Assembly (NCBI GenBank): GCA_020353115.1 | Contig: CP070687.1 | Span: 1,826,950 to 1,833,733 of the forward strand | Direction: 5' to 3' | Origin: Bacteroidales bacterium | Lineage (GTDB): Bacteria > Bacteroidota > Bacteroidia > Bacteroidales > VadinHA17 | Length of the DNA: 6,784 bases | Translations under genes and position numbers: made by a program | Part shown: positions 6,323 through 6,784 of the stretch, piece by piece | Numbering within the stretch: the first letter of the stretch is position 1 | How the letters are laid out: every line of letters begins with the position of its first letter | Notes under the pieces: generated by a model | Told to the model about the DNA's origin: nothing | Databases searched by the model: none | Seen by the model: only the letters and a program-made list of their open reading frames with translations

Positions 6323-6784
6323 ATGAGAAACACACTTTCATGTCTGGTAATCCTCTCATTAATAATGATTATTCATTCATGTCAGGGAGAGGATGATCAG
6401 ACTATTGTATCCGGTGAATTGAAAAAGTGGCACAAACTGACATTAACTTTTACCGGGCCGGTGGTTCATGAACAAGATACACCTAATCCATTTCTCGATT
6501 TCAGACTTAACGTGTTATTTAAGCATGAAAACAGAGAATATCTTGTACCGGGATTTTATTCGGCAGATGGCAATGCAGCTCATTCCGGTGCCTCCCGGGG
6601 TAATAAATGGCAGGTACGGTTTGTGCCGGATCTGGAAGGGACCTGGGAATACCATGTATCATTCAGGAAAGGGGAAAATATTGCAATCAATGATGATAAA
6701 GAGGCCGGGGAACCTGCAGCATTCGATGGTGACAAGGGATCTTTTGTCATCGGTCCGAATGACAAAAAAGGGAGGGATCTTCGG
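6323..6784 (+). CDS. DUF5060 lipoprotein, probable surface glycoside-hydrolase-like enzyme, C-terminus beyond the window
   Basis: From ATG 6323 the frame is open for 154 codons to the window edge. Residues 1-20 form a lipoprotein signal: a hydrophobic stretch ending IIHSC, with Cys20 the likely lipidated residue. The mature start CQGEDD is acidic, resembling the export signals that place Bacteroidota lipoproteins on the cell surface. Residues ~30-150 match the DUF5060 beta-sandwich domain: TFTGP (42-46), NPFLDFRLNV (55-64), VPGFYSADGNAA (75-86), NKWQVRFVPDLEGTWEYHV (94-112) and GSFVIGPNDKKGRD (139-152). In this family the domain precedes a TIM-barrel region related to glycoside hydrolases, which would lie to the right and is not seen here. 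Activity and substrate are therefore unknown. It starts 143 bp after the symporter stop on the same strand and probably belongs to the same sugar-utilisation locus. The start is supported by its position directly before the signal peptide; no clear Shine-Dalgarno is present. Confidence 0.88.
   Translation, partial: MRNTLSCLVILSLIMIIHSCQGEDDQTIVSGELKKWHKLTLTFTGPVVHEQDTPNPFLDFRLNVLFKHENREYLVPGFYSADGNAAHSGASRGNKWQVRFVPDLEGTWEYHVSFRKGENIAINDDKEAGEPAAFDGDKGSFVIGPNDKKGRDLR

Overview
The window looks like accessory carbohydrate-metabolism DNA from a member of the Bacteroidota. By family content it could be a polysaccharide-degrading Bacteroidales or Marinilabiliales-type organism, but this is inference. 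The evidence is a DUF5916 protein with an N-terminal CBM9-like domain, a DUF5060 lipoprotein whose mature N-terminus is acidic, a long Na+/solute symporter of the kind common in this phylum, weak or absent Shine-Dalgarno sequences, and a GC content judged by eye to be in the mid-40s.

Layout. From the left edge to about 1807, on the minus strand, lies a large gene cut off by the window: an exported CBM9-like/DUF5916 protein, open without a stop for 602 codons. A 179-bp gap separates it from a complete minus-strand KDPG/KHG aldolase (1987-2619). A 267-bp AT-rich divergent intergenic region (2620-2886) follows. From there two plus-strand genes run rightward: an N-acylglucosamine 2-epimerase (AGE) family sugar epimerase/isomerase (2887-4077) and a 701-residue SSS-family sodium:solute symporter (4074-6179). 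They overlap by 4 bases (TTGA). After a 143-bp gap with one weak terminator-like hairpin, a DUF5060 lipoprotein begins at 6323 and runs off the right edge. There are no tRNA, rRNA, CRISPR or insertion-sequence signatures, and no gene-free stretch exceeds 300 bp.

How the genes may work together (inference). The surface lipoprotein, probably the N-terminus of a glycoside-hydrolase-like enzyme, could release sugars outside the cell. The symporter would import the product with Na+, and the AGE enzyme would epimerise or isomerise it in the cytoplasm. The divergent aldolase would cleave a 2-keto-3-deoxy-6-phospho sugar acid to pyruvate plus an aldehyde phosphate. No kinase, dehydrogenase, dehydratase, SusC/SusD pair or regulator is visible, so the substrate and the completeness of the pathway cannot be decided here. 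The most distinctive features are the translationally coupled epimerase-symporter pair and the symporter's two long extra loops, both predicted to face the periplasm.
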